Shown: positions 28,074 to 38,200 of the stretch, in pieces | Layout: each line of letters starts with the position of its first letter | Position numbering within the stretch: position 1 is the stretch's first letter | DNA from: an uncultured Salinimicrobium sp. | GTDB lineage: Bacteria > Bacteroidota > Bacteroidia > Flavobacteriales > Flavobacteriaceae | NCBI GenBank assembly: GCA_946887075.1 | Contig: CAMPKA010000005.1 | Location: forward strand, 1-64,000 | Reading direction: 5' to 3' | DNA: 64,000 nucleotides | Translations under genes and position numbers: made by a program | Notes under the pieces: model-generated | What the model was told of the DNA's origin: nothing | Database searches by the model: none | What the model saw: the letters and a program-made list of their open reading frames with translations, nothing else

Positions 28074-28203
28074 ACTGATCGGGAACAGGTTCATCTGGTT
28101 GAGGTATGGGGGTTTGTTCTGGAATGAATATATCATGAGAATGCCCACAATAGGTACAGGTCAGCTCCTTTTTAAGGTTCAGGGCGAATGAAAGATAAAA
28201 GCT

Positions 28204-28653
28204 ATGACAAACAACACTTTGCTTAGGATGGACAACGTGGGTATCGTTGTGGAGTCACTGGATAAAGCCATCGCTTTTTTTATGGAAATTGGATTAAAGC
28301 TGGAAGGGCGGGCCATTGTTGAAGGAGATTGGGCGGGGCGTGTAACCGGCCTGGGAGACCAGCGTGTAGAAATTGCAATGATGGTCACCCCTGATGGCCA
28401 CAGCCGACTTGAACTTTCAAAATTTTTTCGGCCTTCCGTGATATCAGATCATCGGGTTGCGCCCGTTAATTCCCTCGGATACCTGAGGGTGATGTTCACG
28501 GTCAAAGACATTGATGAACTGGTGACCAGGCTCACAAGGCAAGGCGGTCAACTCGTTGGGGAGGTCGTCCAGTATGAAAATTTGTACCGGCTTTGCTACG
28601 TTCGTGGTGCTGAAGGGATTCTCGTCGGCCTCGCGGAAGAACTGGATCAGTGA
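28204..28653 (+). CDS. VOC (glyoxalase/dioxygenase fold) family protein
   Basis: A 149-residue single vicinal-oxygen-chelate module: LRMDNVGIVVESLDKAIAFF (about residues 5-24) starts the first beta-alpha-beta-beta-beta unit, and MFTVKDIDELVTRL (about 98) the second, ending in VRGAEGILVGLAEEL. The final Glu-type ligand is preserved (EGILVGLAEE). Substrate unknown. It stands alone between the phospholipase D-like gene and the iron receptor gene. Confidence 0.8.
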   Translation: MTNNTLLRMDNVGIVVESLDKAIAFFMEIGLKLEGRAIVEGDWAGRVTGLGDQRVEIAMMVTPDGHSRLELSKFFRPSVISDHRVAPVNSLGYLRVMFTVKDIDELVTRLTRQGGQLVGEVVQYENLYRLCYVRGAEGILVGLAEELDQ

Positions 28654-28970
28654 ATTTTCTAAGAAGCTTGCTCCCAATCTCGAGATCTATAAGAATACCC
28701 CGTTCGGAGTGTTCTTTCCATAACCAAGATTTTTACTGCTCCTGTATATGCAAAATGTTCCTTTTCCGGAATGATGAGGAACAGCAATTTTTAAGATCCT
28801 GTTGAATATCTGGGATTATTCTGATCTTCTAGAATCATTAAATCAGATGTAAGTACTTGAGTATGTGTTTTTATAAAAAATTTTTGCAAAAAAGTTTAAT
28901 TTATATTTGATCTAAATAAAAATGATGATATATATTTGAACCCACTAATCCAACCAATAACCAACAAATC
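28654..28970. other. intergenic region before the siderophore receptor gene
   Basis: 317 bases without a credible open frame. The right part becomes very AT-rich and holds the promoter of the TonB receptor gene (28906-28938). No RNA structure or repeat is evident in the left part. Confidence 0.6.
28906..28938 (+). promoter_or_regulatory. promoter of the siderophore-type TonB receptor gene
   Basis: -33 TTTG (28906-28909), 21-base spacer, exact -7 TATATTTG (28931-28938). The -33 element is itself inside another exact TATATTTG (28902-28909), so there may be two tandem start sites. The surrounding AT-rich sequence would suit a Fur-type repressor site, but I see no clear Fur box. Confidence 0.6.
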
Positions 28971-31391
28971 ATGCGAAGGTTTCTTCTCTTCTTATCCATT
29001 ATTTCTTTCAATTTTTCTTTTTCACAAACCAGCATAAAAGGTTCCGTTACTAATGAACTTGGTGAAGCCTTGGTAGGAGCTACCGTGCAGCTGTCTGGAA
29101 ATACCGGTCAAATGGTTGGTATGGAGGGCAAGTTCTCCTTTGAAAATGTAGAGCCAGGAACTTACCAGATGACGGCTTCCTTCCTTGGTTATGTCGATCA
29201 AACCAAAACGGTAACGGTGAATCAGGGAGAACAGGCCATTGTGAACTTTAAGTTAAGTATCTCCAGTGAAGACCTCCAGGAGGTGGAAATCGTGGGAAGA
29301 AGGGCAAGGACGTACAAGAACGAGGTTACTTTTGCTGCCACCAAAACGGCAACCGCGATCAAAAATATTCCGCAGGCGGTGAGTTATGTGACAAAGGAGG
29401 TTTTCGCTGATCAACAGGCATATCGTGTGAACGATATTGTCAAGAACCTGAGTGGGGTGAACATGTTCTCTTATTACGACGATTTTGTGTTCCGCGGTTT
29501 TCGATCGGGAGACACCTATATCAATGGACTGAGAGTCGTCGGACTTTTCGGACCTCAGCCTTTACTTGCCAATATCGAACGAGTGGAGGTCATCAAAGGG
29601 CCTGCCTCAGCGATGTTTGGAAATTCAGTCCCCGGTGGCATCATGAACAGAGTTACCAAGAAACCGCTTTCCGAAGACAGAAAGTCCATTAATTTTACAC
29701 TAGGTAGTTTCAACACCCTTCGTACAGCTGCTGATTTCACAGGTCCTATCAATGAGTCCGAAAGCTTGCTTTACAGACTGAATTTAGCTTACGAAAATTC
29801 AGACAGTTTCAGAAATCTTCAGGAATTCAAGTCCTATGTTATTGCACCGTCCATTTCCTTTCTACCTACGGAAAAGACAAGGATAAACTTTGATCTTGTG
29901 ATCACCAGGTTTGATGGAAAACTGGACAGGGGACAACCTATATTCGGTGCCACCGCTGGGACCGACCTCTACTCTACCCCTATCTCTTTCGCACTAAATC
30001 AAACAAGCGATTATCAAAAAAGTGATGTGGTCTACTCCACGTTGTCTATGAATCACAAATTTTCCGAGGCGTTATCCTTAAACGCTTCTTATATGAAGTA
30101 CCTCTTTGAAGAGAACCTGCTCGAACACCGTACTTCCAATGATTTTGCTATAGATGAAAATGGTGATCCGATTCCTACCCTGATGGGGATGCAGGTGATC
30201 AACAGGCAAGGACAGACCATTGCTGATAATCTATCCACCTATTTTGTATATAAATCCAACACTGGAGCAATCGAACACAAGATTGTTGCCGGGTTTGATT
30301 ATCTCGCCCAAAAACGACCTGTAGGAAATGCACAGGATATTGCCAGGGGTTACAGGTTAATCGGAGGGGGTGTATCCAGAGACCTGGATGATCTCTCGAA
30401 TTTCCTCCGCGACGAGGACGGAAATCCCATACCAAACGTCCCGCATTTCGACCTTGCCAACCCCACTTATAATGTGGCCCAGCTTAGTGAATATGAATTC
30501 ACGAATTTCCCTTCGGATCCTACCAAATACTATTCTTATGGATTCTATATCCAGGATCAGATGAAATGGAAGAGACTCCAGTTGCTGCTTGGAGGACGAC
30601 AGGAATTTTATAATGATATCGTGAATCTTGACCAGCCTGACGAGGAGATTACCACCCAACATAAATTCCTGCCCAGGATTGGTGTGGTATTCTCCGCTAC
30701 CGACCTGATTAATCTCTACGGAACCTACACGGAAAGCTTTCAGCCGCAGGGAGTCGCAGCCCAGACCAATCCATTGGCCGGGGGACCATTTGATCCGGTG
30801 ACTGCTCATATGATAGAATTTGGGGCAAAGGGGGAATTCTTCAGCGATCGCCTCGCAGCCAATGCGGCAGTGTATAGGATTGAGAACAATAACATTCTTG
30901 TAAATGCTGAAGAACCGGGAAATCCAGACCTGTTGAGACAGCGGGGCCAGGAGGTCTCCAAAGGATTTGAGCTTGATGTCAACGGAAGGATTCTTCCGAA
31001 TTTCAGCCTGACGGCCAACTATGCCTACAACGAGGCCATAATCACCCAGAGCGATGTTTCTGAGGAGATTGGCCGGAGAAAGGAAAATGCTCCGCTTCAC
31101 CAGGGTGGTTTTTTCGCGAAATACACCTTGGTAAACGGTGATCTACAGGGGGTGGGGATTAAAGCCGGTGCCAACTTTGTATCAGAAAGGAACACGTTTT
31201 CAGATGTTCTGACCCTTCCAGGTTTCATGGTGGCTGATGCAGGAGTTTCCTATACAGTTCAGAAATTCGACATAGCTTTTTTGGTTAGAAATGTTTTTGA
31301 CAAGCACCATTGGGTCGGCGGATACGATTTCCATCGCTTGTTCCCCGGAGCACCAAGAAATTACTTGCTCACAGTAGGATATAATTTTTAA
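28971..31391 (+). CDS. TonB-dependent siderophore-type receptor
   Basis: An 806-residue outer-membrane receptor. Signal peptide (1-18), carboxypeptidase-regulatory-like domain (about 20-108), plug (about 115-235; RVEVIKGPASAMFGNSVPGGIMN), barrel, and a C-terminal aromatic residue (LLTVGYNF) typical for BAM recognition. The plug and barrel look like the ferric-siderophore receptor group (KNIPQAVSYVTKEV, TYTESFQPQG). It precedes a PepSY membrane protein gene by 114 bases on the same strand, as in iron-siderophore uptake loci. Confidence 0.9.
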   Translation: MRRFLLFLSIISFNFSFSQTSIKGSVTNELGEALVGATVQLSGNTGQMVGMEGKFSFENVEPGTYQMTASFLGYVDQTKTVTVNQGEQAIVNFKLSISSEDLQEVEIVGRRARTYKNEVTFAATKTATAIKNIPQAVSYVTKEVFADQQAYRVNDIVKNLSGVNMFSYYDDFVFRGFRSGDTYINGLRVVGLFGPQPLLANIERVEVIKGPASAMFGNSVPGGIMNRVTKKPLSEDRKSINFTLGSFNTLRTAADFTGPINESESLLYRLNLAYENSDSFRNLQEFKSYVIAPSISFLPTEKTRINFDLVITRFDGKLDRGQPIFGATAGTDLYSTPISFALNQTSDYQKSDVVYSTLSMNHKFSEALSLNASYMKYLFEENLLEHRTSNDFAIDENGDPIPTLMGMQVINRQGQTIADNLSTYFVYKSNTGAIEHKIVAGFDYLAQKRPVGNAQDIARGYRLIGGGVSRDLDDLSNFLRDEDGNPIPNVPHFDLANPTYNVAQLSEYEFTNFPSDPTKYYSYGFYIQDQMKWKRLQLLLGGRQEFYNDIVNLDQPDEEITTQHKFLPRIGVVFSATDLINLYGTYTESFQPQGVAAQTNPLAGGPFDPVTAHMIEFGAKGEFFSDRLAANAAVYRIENNNILVNAEEPGNPDLLRQRGQEVSKGFELDVNGRILPNFSLTANYAYNEAIITQSDVSEEIGRRKENAPLHQGGFFAKYTLVNGDLQGVGIKAGANFVSERNTFSDVLTLPGFMVADAGVSYTVQKFDIAFLVRNVFDKHHWVGGYDFHRLFPGAPRNYLLTVGYNF

Positions 31392-31505
31392 GATGACAGA
31401 GCAAGGACCAATCGAAAATTTATTCGGCAGGGAGATTCGGGAAGAACGTTTTTGTAGAAGTCAGAGCCTTTGGTCTATAACTCTTTGCTGTCAAAGAAGT
31501 GTCAA

Positions 31506-32792
31506 ATGAGGCTGAGGAAAAAGATATTTTTTCAAATTCATTCATGGATCGGTACCAGGCTGAGTATCCTGTTCTTTATCGTCTGTTTTTCTGGAACCCT
31601 AGCAACACTCAGCCATGAAATGGACTGGATGTTCAACCCTTCCATGAGAGCCTTTCCGCAGGAAACCCTTGCCTCCAGGAATCTTATCATAGAAAATCTT
31701 AGACACAGGTATCCCGAAGGAAGAATAACTTACTGGATGCGCCCGGACGAGCCATATCTCACCGATATTATTTACATGGAGGATAAGGGTGACCGTTCTT
31801 ACGTTTTTGCAAATCGTTATACTGGAGAGATTCAGGGAGAAAGCAGACTTACTATCCAGCGTTACTTCCGAGATTTACATTACTATTTGTTCATTCCGGA
31901 TAATGTAGGTCATTTTACCGTGTTGGTATTTGGATTCCTGTTGCTCATTTCGCTTACTACTGCCCTTCTTTTCTATAAAAAATGGTGGCATAAACTGTTT
32001 GAATTACAAACCGGTAAGGGAATACTTGTTCTTTTTCGGAGCTTTCATAGGCTTATAGGGCTGTGGTCTGTTCCCTTTAGTATTCTGTTTTCAATAACGG
32101 GAATATGGTACTTTTTGGAGCGGGCGAATGTAAATGGTTTGGGTGATTATGTAAATCCCGATCTCCCGAAGCTCGACAACATGATAGTGGAAGAACGACG
32201 GGATTATCTCAGTTACACAGTGGATTATGACAAAGCGGTCCAAATCGCCCAGGCCAAGATCCCTGGATTGGTGGTGGGAGATCTCCTCCCTCCTGTTAAT
32301 ACCACTACCCCTATTTATCTCACCGGTCATAGCGAGGAGCCTCTTGTCAGGCAGCGGGCCAATCGGGTTTACCTTGATCCGGTTAGTTATGAGGTAGTGG
32401 AGCTGCAGAATTCCGAAGATATTTCGACGGCGATGTGGCTAAATGATATCGCGGACCCCTTACACTTTGGAAGCTGGGGAGGACTAATCACTAAACTTAT
32501 CTGGTTTGTCTTTGGGCTGGGAATCTCTTCCCTTATCTTAACCGGAATTTGGATTACTTTCAAACGCAAGGCCATAAACCGAAGGAAAAAGAATCAAACC
32601 GTAATGGGAGTGTGGAGTTATATAAACTGGGGAATTTTTTTAATCTTCATGGGGTTTATGTATGAACATCTGCTAAGTAATTACAATGCCCCTCTTTCTT
32701 CTCTGATTTATATCACTGGAGGATGGCTCCTTTTTCTGTTCCTGGTCTTTTATATTTTTGTTTATAGACTGAAAAAGTCTACACAGGTATAA
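31506..32792 (+). CDS. PepSY-associated membrane protein (siderophore reductase type)
   Basis: A 428-residue inner-membrane protein with four main membrane segments: near 12-35 (IHSWIGTRLSILFFIVCFSGT), 135-160, 180-200 and 335-360, and further helices near 375-420. It belongs to the PepSY-TM group, often found beside siderophore receptors and proposed to reduce ferric siderophores. His residues in LIHSWIG and RSFHRLIGLWS may bind haem. The frame opens at 31470; ATG 31506 fits family N-termini (MRLRKKIFFQIHSWIG). Confidence 0.82.
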   Translation: MRLRKKIFFQIHSWIGTRLSILFFIVCFSGTLATLSHEMDWMFNPSMRAFPQETLASRNLIIENLRHRYPEGRITYWMRPDEPYLTDIIYMEDKGDRSYVFANRYTGEIQGESRLTIQRYFRDLHYYLFIPDNVGHFTVLVFGFLLLISLTTALLFYKKWWHKLFELQTGKGILVLFRSFHRLIGLWSVPFSILFSITGIWYFLERANVNGLGDYVNPDLPKLDNMIVEERRDYLSYTVDYDKAVQIAQAKIPGLVVGDLLPPVNTTTPIYLTGHSEEPLVRQRANRVYLDPVSYEVVELQNSEDISTAMWLNDIADPLHFGSWGGLITKLIWFVFGLGISSLILTGIWITFKRKAINRRKKNQTVMGVWSYINWGIFLIFMGFMYEHLLSNYNAPLSSLIYITGGWLLFLFLVFYIFVYRLKKSTQV

Positions 32793-33057
32793 TCACCTTC
32801 ATTTCGCGGTCTTGACAAGCCAACAATTTACTTACTTTTCGAGTTCAAGTTATTCCAGGATTTAATAATGCACACTCATTGATTAAGAACCCCCTGATTT
32901 GGACAAGCCCCAAACCAAGGGATAATTTTTTGGTGGAAATCCCCATCGGAGGTTCTTGGAATGAGATCGAATAGTTCCAGGTCACCTAAGCTACACGTCT
33001 TCTGGTAAGGACGAAAATTTTCCCATTACCTTATCTGAATTTATGTAGTAGATCTTA

Positions 33058-34077
33058 TTAGTCCGGCACGGCGGGAACTGAAAAAATCCTGAACATATTC
33101 TTTGATCTGGGATCAGGAACTTCCGCAATCAGGGCATATCTCCCGGGTTTTAAATTGACTTCGAAATATCCCATGTGGGAAGCGGGCTTTCCTTCTAAAG
33201 CTGGTAAATCCTGCATGCCTCCCAGGAATGCTACACCTTCGGGGACTGGTGTCTTAAAAGCCGCGGGATCAGACCAGTTCATCCAGGCGTTTAATTCATC
33301 AAGATCAGCTGTGTGATCTAATTTTACCAGGTGAACGTCGTGTCCCAGAAAATGACTATACACCGTTTGATCTTCGAAAAACACCTCAATGGTGTGTTCG
33401 CCCGGACGAGGATTACGGTCCATCATTATTCCGTCCTGAGATGAAATGCTTACTTGAAATGTTGATTTAGGAGGACTGTAGCCATTTTCTTCATCGGTTA
33501 CTGTTAATCCGGTGATCATGCCATTAGCGGAATGAAAAACCCCCTGGTCATTTTTCACATAACACTCCACTGCATAATTTCCGGGTTCAAGAAACACCGT
33601 GCTTTCCACAAGCCCACCCGGGGAAAGTAAGCCTACACCGCCCCAGTAGATGATGTCTGCAGACCAAGCCGGTAATTTTGAAAAAGCGAGTAAAGCGTTA
33701 TCCCAGTCCCCGATATTTATGTAATTCATTCCCTCCTGAAACACCGGAACGACTTCAGTTTTACTGTCTTCAAATGTTTTGTCTCCGGGCAATTTCTGAA
33801 GCAGGAAAAAATGGGTGCTATGGCTTTTGTTTGAATAACGGAAGGTCGTCCACCCTGAAGGGACCGTGGAAGGCATTTCCAAATTCATATGGGTGGTCAC
33901 TACCTCCACTTTGTTTGGTATAGCCTTTCCAACGTTTTCAGCTCTGGAATTCAATTGGGAACCCAGTGTCAGATCATTTGGTAATTGCTCTTTCTCACAT
34001 GAGAAGCACAGGACCATAGCTGTTAGCCACAGCAGTTTAATACAGTTCTTTCCGATAGCGTTAATTGGATTTTTCAT
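33058..34077 (-). CDS. lipoprotein with two cupredoxin-like domains (first copper-competent)
   Basis: A 339-residue lipoprotein, signal peptide ending at Cys27. Domain 1 (about 50-200) follows the cupredoxin plan: PSGWTTFRYSNKSHSTHFFLL supplies the first His, then LEPGNYAVECYV, VFH and NGM supply Cys, His and axial Met. This is the ligand set of type 1 copper proteins, spaced a little wider than in azurin. Domain 2 (about 205-339, GHDVHLVKL and KPGRYALIAEVPDP) keeps the fold pattern but has Ala where Cys should be and no second His, so it probably binds no copper. It lies 48 bases downstream of its paralogue. Confidence 0.7.
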   Translation of the reverse strand: MKNPINAIGKNCIKLLWLTAMVLCFSCEKEQLPNDLTLGSQLNSRAENVGKAIPNKVEVVTTHMNLEMPSTVPSGWTTFRYSNKSHSTHFFLLQKLPGDKTFEDSKTEVVPVFQEGMNYINIGDWDNALLAFSKLPAWSADIIYWGGVGLLSPGGLVESTVFLEPGNYAVECYVKNDQGVFHSANGMITGLTVTDEENGYSPPKSTFQVSISSQDGIMMDRNPRPGEHTIEVFFEDQTVYSHFLGHDVHLVKLDHTADLDELNAWMNWSDPAAFKTPVPEGVAFLGGMQDLPALEGKPASHMGYFEVNLKPGRYALIAEVPDPRSKNMFRIFSVPAVPD

Positions 34078-34125
34078 GATGTCTGTTATTTAATTAATTA
34101 ATGATGATATGAGGAGGGGTTTTAT

Positions 34126-35103
34126 CTAATTTCGAATCCGGAAGGTCTTAAGCATATTTTTTTTGTCTGGATCAGGAACTTCAGCGATCCAGGCGTAACG
34201 TCCGGGTTGAAGGTCAACACTCAAGTATGCGGTGCTGCCTGAGGCCATTTCCTGTGCTCCACCGAGGAATACGGCTGGCGCAGGTGTATTCAAGCCCCAG
34301 GGGGTGGCCCAGTTCATCCAGGACGCCAGGGTGTCCAGATTTGTTTCCGGTGTCAGCTTTACCAGATGGATATCATGCCCCAGACCATGTTCATGAGGTT
34401 CCTGGTCCAGATAGTCGATAGCAAATACTTGTGGACCTGCTTTAGGAATTTCGGCCATCTCTATTCCACCTTCTTTTGAGACGGTGATCCGCGAAGTCGC
34501 TACAGGAGGTTCCTCGAAATTGGAACTTTCTTTTATGACTACCTGCTTGGCCATCGGGTGAAAGACCTGTCCTGTTTTTACATAACATTCGATAACGTAG
34601 GTTCCCGGTTCCAGATAAACAGTAGTTTGGGCTGTTTCACCAGGAGAGACCAGTCCTACCCCTCCGGAGAAAACCACCTCTGAATACCAGGCGGGAAATC
34701 TTGTAAATTCCGCAAAACCTTTCTCAGGTTCTCCTTTATTGATGTATTCCAGAGCGTCCGCAAAGATCACCTGAACCTCCTTGAGATCCTGAAGTGTTTT
34801 TTGATCCCCTTGAACCTCCGGGAGTTTGTCAATCAGCATGAAGTGCGTGACCGGAGAAACATTACTATAGCGGAAAGTGGTCCAACCCGAGGGAATTTCC
34901 TCCGGAAGGATGAAATTCATTCCGGTGGTTTTAACCTCTACAAGGTTTCCGAAAACTGGTAGGTCAGGTTGATTCGGTTTTGCGACACCTTCCGAAGCAA
35001 CCATATGGGAAAGGTGCGGATTTTTCTGTTCTGTTTTGCATCCAAATGCAGCAGAAAGCATTAGTGCTAAAAGGCATAGTCTAATAGAAATTTGGCGTTT
35101 CAT
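34126..35103 (-). CDS. lipoprotein with two cupredoxin-like domains (paralogue)
   Basis: A 325-residue lipoprotein (lipobox AFGC, Cys22) closely related along its whole length to the product of the next gene: both contain SGWTTFRYSN, GGVGL, SPG, LEPG, ECYVK, GHD-HLVKL, and AEVPDP. Domain 1 keeps His (VTHFML), Cys (ECYVK), His (VFH) and a Met two residues later (HPM), a spacing that differs from the paralogue. Domain 2 again lacks Cys. It is the first gene of a two-gene operon that diverges from the large SARP-type regulator. A role in copper handling or electron transfer outside the cell is inferred. Confidence 0.7.
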   Translation of the reverse strand: MKRQISIRLCLLALMLSAAFGCKTEQKNPHLSHMVASEGVAKPNQPDLPVFGNLVEVKTTGMNFILPEEIPSGWTTFRYSNVSPVTHFMLIDKLPEVQGDQKTLQDLKEVQVIFADALEYINKGEPEKGFAEFTRFPAWYSEVVFSGGVGLVSPGETAQTTVYLEPGTYVIECYVKTGQVFHPMAKQVVIKESSNFEEPPVATSRITVSKEGGIEMAEIPKAGPQVFAIDYLDQEPHEHGLGHDIHLVKLTPETNLDTLASWMNWATPWGLNTPAPAVFLGGAQEMASGSTAYLSVDLQPGRYAWIAEVPDPDKKNMLKTFRIRN

Positions 35104-35138
35104 TGCTTTAAAGTTTTGATTTTAGGAGAACATTTCAC

Positions 35139-35153
35139 CTCACAACAAGTGAG
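35139..35153. promoter_or_regulatory. short inverted repeat upstream of the cupredoxin lipoprotein operon
   Basis: CTCAC, AACAA, GTGAG: a 5-bp inverted repeat about 36 bases upstream of ATG 35103. It is in the right place for an operator of the lipoprotein operon, but short repeats like this occur by chance. Confidence 0.25.
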
Positions 35154-35190
35154 TTTTGGCTCTATTTTGAAGTAAAACTACATCCAAACC

Positions 35191-35229
35191 TTTGCTGGGT
35201 CAGTTTTATGTCTTAGATTGGAATCTAAG
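35191..35229 (+). promoter_or_regulatory. promoter and palindromic operator of the SARP-type regulator gene
   Basis: -33 TTTG (35191-35194), 19-base spacer, -7 TAGATTGG (35214-35221, one mismatch to TAnnTTTG). Overlapping the -7 box and probable start site is a perfect 8-bp inverted repeat with a two-base centre: CTTAGATT (35212-35219), GG, AATCTAAG (35222-35229). A protein bound there would block the promoter, so self-repression or control by a dimeric regulator is likely. Confidence 0.6.
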
Positions 35230-35246
35230 GGAGTTTTTCATTAAAA

Positions 35247-38200
35247 ATGAGCAGATTACATATACTCGGTCCAGCAGAAATCAGGGACGAAAAGGGAGAA
35301 CTTGAGCATTCCTTTCTTGCCGGCCCCAAACGTTTAGCATTGCTCTCTTTTCTGCTGCTAAACAATCCCGGTAAATTCCATCGCAGAGATAGCCTATTGC
35401 CATTATTCTGGCCCGAGCAGGATCAGAAGAGTGCGCGTAACGCCTTGAGTAATATGTTGTATCACATCAGGAAAACTTTGGGAACGGAGGTGATCGAAAA
35501 CCGGGGTGCTGAAGAAGTGAGAATCAATCCTGATGCTTTATGGGCTGATACGATCGCTTTCAGGCAGGCTTATAGGGATAAAGATTATTTCACCGTCGTG
35601 AAGCTGTACCGGGGGGAGCTGTTAAAAGGCTTTTATGTAACCGATATATCCAGCGAATTTGGGTTCTGGTTGGAGGAAGAAAGGTCAAGATTCCAGTCAG
35701 TAGCCATAGAAGGATGTATTGGATTATCAGAAAAGAAGTTTGATGAAGGGGATCCGGAAGGAGCCATTACTTTTGCCAGAAAAGCCTCCTCCCTTGACCC
35801 CTATTCGCAAGAACTTCAGATAAGACTGATTACCTTCCTGCACCAAATTGGACTTCCTAAAGCCGCTCTGAATATCTATGAAAAACATGCAAAGCTATTA
35901 CTCAGAGAATATGGGGATGAGCCTGATATTCATTTAAAGGAACTGGCTGAGGAAGTTAAATCTCGAATGCAATCCTCCAGTAGAATACCAGATGGAAATG
36001 TTGCAGTAAGGCAGAAAAATCCTGAACCTTCCATCGCTGTGCTTCCATTTGAAACCCTCGGGCTAGAGAAAGCCACAGCATTTACGGAAGCGATATATGG
36101 AGATATCCTGACCCGGCTATCTCAGGTTAGCGATCTCTTTGTGACCTCCCGGACCACATCTCAGCATTTCAGCCAAGCTGTAAAACAACTTCCGCAGATT
36201 GCCAGGGACCTCAGAGTTACCTGGATATTGACCGGGGAAGTTCAGGAAAAAGACGCCCGGGTGAAGGTAAGTGTCAGACTCATAAATGCTCTGGAAGACA
36301 GACATATCTGGGCAGAAATTTATGAGAGAAAATTAACCGCTGGGAATCTTTTTAATATTCAGTCAGAAATCACCCAAAAAATAACCCAATCCTTGAAAAT
36401 GCGTCTCTCCAGGAGAGAGGAGAAGGCCATTCGCCAGATTCCTACTGATAATCTTGAGGCTTTTCGGCTTCAGGCATTTGGGAGATGGAATTTGGATCAG
36501 CGCTCGAAGAAAGGAATGCAGCTGGCGGAGAAATATTTTCGTCAGGCCATTTCTCTGGACCCTGATTACGCTGAGGCCTGGCTGGGCCTGGCTGATGCCC
36601 TGTCACTGTTGCATGACTATGGATATAAGGCGGATGGTACCGATCTTCCCGAAGCGAAAAAGGCGGCTCTTGAAGCGCTTCGACTGGATCCCACCCTGGC
36701 TGAAGCTTATTCTTCTCTTGGACTGCTCAATACCACTCTCAGGAACGGGAAAGAGGCTATTGACAGTCTGAAGAAAGCGGTCGAACTCCGTCCTTCCAAT
36801 GCCGATGCTCATGCCTGGCTATGCTGGATCCTGCTTCTGACAGGGGACAGTCATGGAGCACTGGAGAGCGCAAGAACAGCGGTATCCTATAACCCATTGT
36901 CCCAGGAGTCCATTAGTAACCTTGCTCTTTCCTTGTTGAGTATCAGAGATTATGAAGGTGCATTGCGTGAAGCAAATCGCGTTTTGGAGGTTCAACCTGA
37001 TTTTACCACCGGAATTCTTGAGAAAGGGGTGGCGTTATATCATTTGGGAAAATATGAGCAGGCCAGTGAGGTTCTGCGGGACCTTTCAGTTTCCTGGGCT
37101 GGAAATGGACCTTTGATTACCAGCCTTCTTTGTTGCCTGAGATCTGGTAAATTTTCCGAAGCAGAAATTCTTTCAGATGCAATTCGGGAAGACGATTTTG
37201 CCATGGGACTCTTTCTTGCGGCTAAAGGAGATTTGGAAACAGCCTTCGAAAACTTCCACAGAATGAAAAGCTGGAATTATTGGGAAATGCTCTCTATCTT
37301 CCATTATTATCCTGACCTTTTGGACCCGATAAGGGAAAATCCCCGTTTTGGTCAGGTACTGTCAAGCCTTTACAGCATATGGGATCTCCCTATCACCCCA
37401 GCCCCTCAATTCGCCGGATCTCCAAATTTTCATAGGAATAAAACCCAGTCCCTACCGGAAAAAAGTATAGCTGTTCTCCCTTTCCAGGATTTAAACTCTC
37501 AGGACCCCAGATTTTCCTATGGGCTCCAAGGAGATATTCTGTCATCTCTGTCCAGAGAAAAGAATTTGCAGGTGATATTCCGGACTTCCGCCAATTATTA
37601 CGAAGGGAGCTCTAAAACCCTGTTCGAAATTGGCAAAGAGCTGAACGTTTCCTGGATACTGGAAGGTGAAGTCAGTCAGTCAAAGGAAGACATTACAGTA
37701 ATACTGAGGCTATTCGAAGTTGAAACAAAATGTGAGGTTTGGACGGAGACATACTGGAATAAACTCACAGCTGAAAACCTTTTTCTATTACTGGAGCGCC
37801 TAACCGATGAGATCCTGAGGGAACTTGAGGTACATTCTCCTGACAGGAGAATAAAGTATAAAGAAAAAACTCCCACCCATAATCTTCATGCTTACCGGCT
37901 GTATATCCAAGGGCGGAACTGCCTGGATCAGCGTTCAGAAAATGCGCTTTACCAGGGCCTGGATTGTTTTCAGGGGGCGATAGATATCGATCCTGATTAT
38001 GCACTGGCTTGGTCTGGCCTTGCTGATGCCCTATCACTTCTTTACTATTATGGCCTTCCATTTCCGAAAAATACTCCGGGCGCTTTGGAAGCCGCCAAAA
38101 AAGCAGTAGACCTAGATACAAACTTGGGAGAAGCCCGTGCATCACTGGGGATTGTATTTTCGACTCATCAGAACGGCTCTGCGGGATATAAAGAATTACA

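Noticed and set aside
30357..31100. 247-codon open frame on the minus strand inside the siderophore receptor gene
   Set aside because: Antisense to conserved barrel sequence, no recognisable family, no promoter box or sensible start.
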